Origin: Piliocolobus tephrosceles | Lineage: Eukaryota > Chordata > Mammalia > Primates > Cercopithecidae | Direction of reading: 5' to 3' | Assembly (NCBI RefSeq): GCF_002776525.5 | Contig: NC_045437.1 | Location: 135,734,621-135,798,620 of the forward strand | DNA length: 64,000 nucleotides | Part shown: in pieces, positions 62,515-64,000 of the stretch | How the letters are laid out: every line of letters begins with the position of its first letter | Numbering within the stretch: position 1 is the first letter of the stretch | Notes under the pieces: model-generated | The model's database searches: none | Told to the model about the DNA's origin: nothing | What the model saw: the letters and a program-made list of their open reading frames with translations, nothing else | Translations under genes and position numbers: made by a program

Positions 62515-63013
62515 TGTTGGAAATAAGAGCTCAGAGTTGCGAAGAAAACGGGCACTCAAAAGACTCCTAGCAAGGCAAATTTACTTCTGTAGAAGGGTGC
62601 TGCCTGCACCAATCACAATCGCAAGAGCACACTGAACAGAGGAAAGAAGGATTTTTATCCCTAATGCAACTTCTGTTTCTGTGTCCGTTCCCCATTGGCT
62701 GAAGTCGGACCACACAATTTAAGCTAGCCTGATGGGCTAAAACTTGAAATTTTTCCAAATAGGGTAGACGGGAGAAGGGGTAGGAGTGGTAAAACTTTTC
62801 CTAATAGGGTAAACTTAAACCTTTAAACAGGTAACTTGTAAAGAAAGGAGGGGAGGGAGGGATTGTCCATTAAGGCATGTTTGGGCATGTTTAGGCACGG
62901 CAAAGATGGAAAGGCTTGTTTAGGGAACAATAATTTATCCTTTCTAGCAATGTGAAAGGACATTAGTTGCTAAAAGGAACGAGGAAGTTTGAAGAGGAAT
63001 TGATTGTTTGGCA
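62515..63013 (-). mobile_element. 3' LTR of an endogenous retrovirus (antisense)
   Basis: 499 bases, bounded by TG and CA. A polypurine tract (AAGAGGGGGAAA on the minus strand, about 63,014-63,026) abuts its right end, and an env remnant lies beyond, so this is the 3' LTR of a minus-strand provirus. It interrupts an AluS. Subfamily not identified; it resembles class I (gammaretrovirus-like) LTRs and the solo LTR at 16,053. Confidence 0.85.
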
Positions 63014-63068
63014 AATTTCCCCCTCTTGGTAGTTCTTCCTCTTCAAGTCTCCTTAACGTATCTTGACT

Positions 63069-63449
63069 TCATTGTTCCTCTTGTTCACTTAGGAATAGGA
63101 GCTTATCTGAGTAGGGCGGGCGAGAAGCGAGAGGCGTTTTGGGAGAGCGTTTTCTGAGTCTTTGCACTAATCCACAAATACAGGGTATAATGCAGCAACC
63201 TACAAGAGTAAGTATACCTATAACAATTGCAAGGGAGGTAAAGATTGAGGTTATGAGTCCCTTCCATTTTCCAAACCATTTTTCCATGAGGTTAGAGAAG
63301 GGGTCATTTACTCCAGAATTTTTGGCCAATTCGTTTGCTAGGGTGGTAAGGCCTTTTATAGGGCTTTTGTAATTGTTCCATTGGGGGCCATATTGTTGCA
63401 GATAAAAGTACAGCATTAGACTCCAATCATGATACCCCAACCTTCTCAG
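63069..63449 (-). pseudogene. Endogenous retroviral env remnant (transmembrane subunit tail)
   Basis: About 125 open codons between TAG (63,450-63,452) and TGA (63,069-63,071). The translation has a Trp-rich pre-membrane segment, a hydrophobic span of about 30 residues, a Cys cluster (CCIIPC) and a basic cytoplasmic tail, the layout of a class I-type retroviral Env transmembrane subunit. There is no ATG start; the frame is cut off from upstream env sequence, so it is a broken copy. Confidence 0.8.
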
Positions 63450-63452
63450 CTA

Positions 63453-64000
63453 ATATCATGTCCAGGGCTATTCAGTTTCCCAGGCCATTTGGCTGGTAGG
63501 GCCTAATTGTTCAGCTATTCCTTTAATGGCATCCCTAGTATAATTAACAAACCATTGTTGATTATAGTTAATGTAATTTATCCAGTCTACATTTTTGTTT
63601 GCAGTTACCCATGAGAACAATATAGATTCAAATACTGCAGCTATTTGATTTTGGGCTTTAAACTCATTTGGTACCCCTCATGGAACTCCAATGGCATCTA
63701 TATAAATGTGAGGGTCAAAGGACCCGTAAGGGGCACTTCTGCTCTTACAATTGTTCTTTTTGTTTGGTTGGTGAAACGCCAGGGCAAAAGGGATGGCCAA
63801 TGGGATTAGAGCGTGGGTGTCCCTCCAGTTACTTGGTAGAGTACCCAGTAGTGGCCCACCACAATACCACCATACATCCTCCCGGGGATGAACAAGGGCA
63901 GACTGGTTAGCTCCTGAAAAGGCTTGGACTCACTGCATCCCATTAGGCTTCCAAGGAATGACAAATTTTCCCTGTCGTGAGATACACGAGGTAAAATTTA
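63453..64000 (-). pseudogene. Further retroviral env sequence, frame-broken, cut by the window edge
   Basis: Minus-strand sequence upstream of the env tail is the same provirus. Env-like stretches occur in different frames with several stop codons, so no long reading frame survives. The 5' part of the provirus is outside the window. Confidence 0.6.

Noticed and set aside
63069..63440. Intact, functional retroviral env gene
   Set aside because: No ATG start, a TAG directly upstream, and upstream env sequence in other frames; only the membrane-anchor tail is open.

Overview
The window is primate nuclear DNA, most likely from an Old World monkey. Its single complete gene, read left to right, is GEMIN5: 28 coding exons between 8,396 and 59,849. 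Every intron starts with GT and ends with AG, and the spliced reading frame is open for 1,512 codons. The placement among Old World monkeys is an inference. It rests on many young Alu copies that share the '...gctcaagcctgtaatcc...' start and the '...aaaactagccgggcgaggtgg...' mid-section I associate with cercopithecoid AluY subfamilies.

Layout. At 1-5,821 lies what I take to be the first intron of MRPL22, which is read right to left; it holds a long L2 remnant and old Alus. MRPL22 exon 1 (minus strand, ATG at 5,847-5,849) sits in a GC-rich promoter with NRF1-like, ETS-like and YY1-like sites. From about 5,920 to 8,100 is the short space between the two divergent genes, largely Alu sequence. 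From about 8,100 to 8,860 is the GC-rich GEMIN5 promoter and exon 1. GEMIN5 exons 2-28 follow. Exons 1-15 encode the two WD40 propellers, exons 16-18 a charged linker, exons 18-23 the helical TPR-like dimerisation region, and exons 24-28 the C-terminal RNA-binding part. The 3' UTR follows 59,849, with polyadenylation signals at 60,554 and 61,043. The last 1.5 kb is the 3' end of an endogenous retrovirus in antisense orientation: a broken env transmembrane-subunit remnant and the 3' LTR, inserted in a nest of Alus. The provirus runs off the right edge.

Introns are packed with Alu (more than 60 copies or fragments), L1M and L2 remnants, hAT-type DNA transposons, a solo HERV-H LTR7 with a perfect 5-bp target duplication, and a second solo LTR related to the one at the right edge. 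Three of the four N gaps look like assembly artefacts or hidden repeats rather than missing genes.

GEMIN5 is the snRNA-recognition subunit of the SMN complex (it reads the Sm site and the cap) and also binds ribosomes and mRNA. MRPL22 is a mitochondrial large-ribosomal-subunit protein. The two diverge from promoters about 2.5 kb apart and need not share regulation. I found no undescribed biological system. The most notable coding observation is a perfect 15-bp in-frame tandem duplication in GEMIN5 exon 17.
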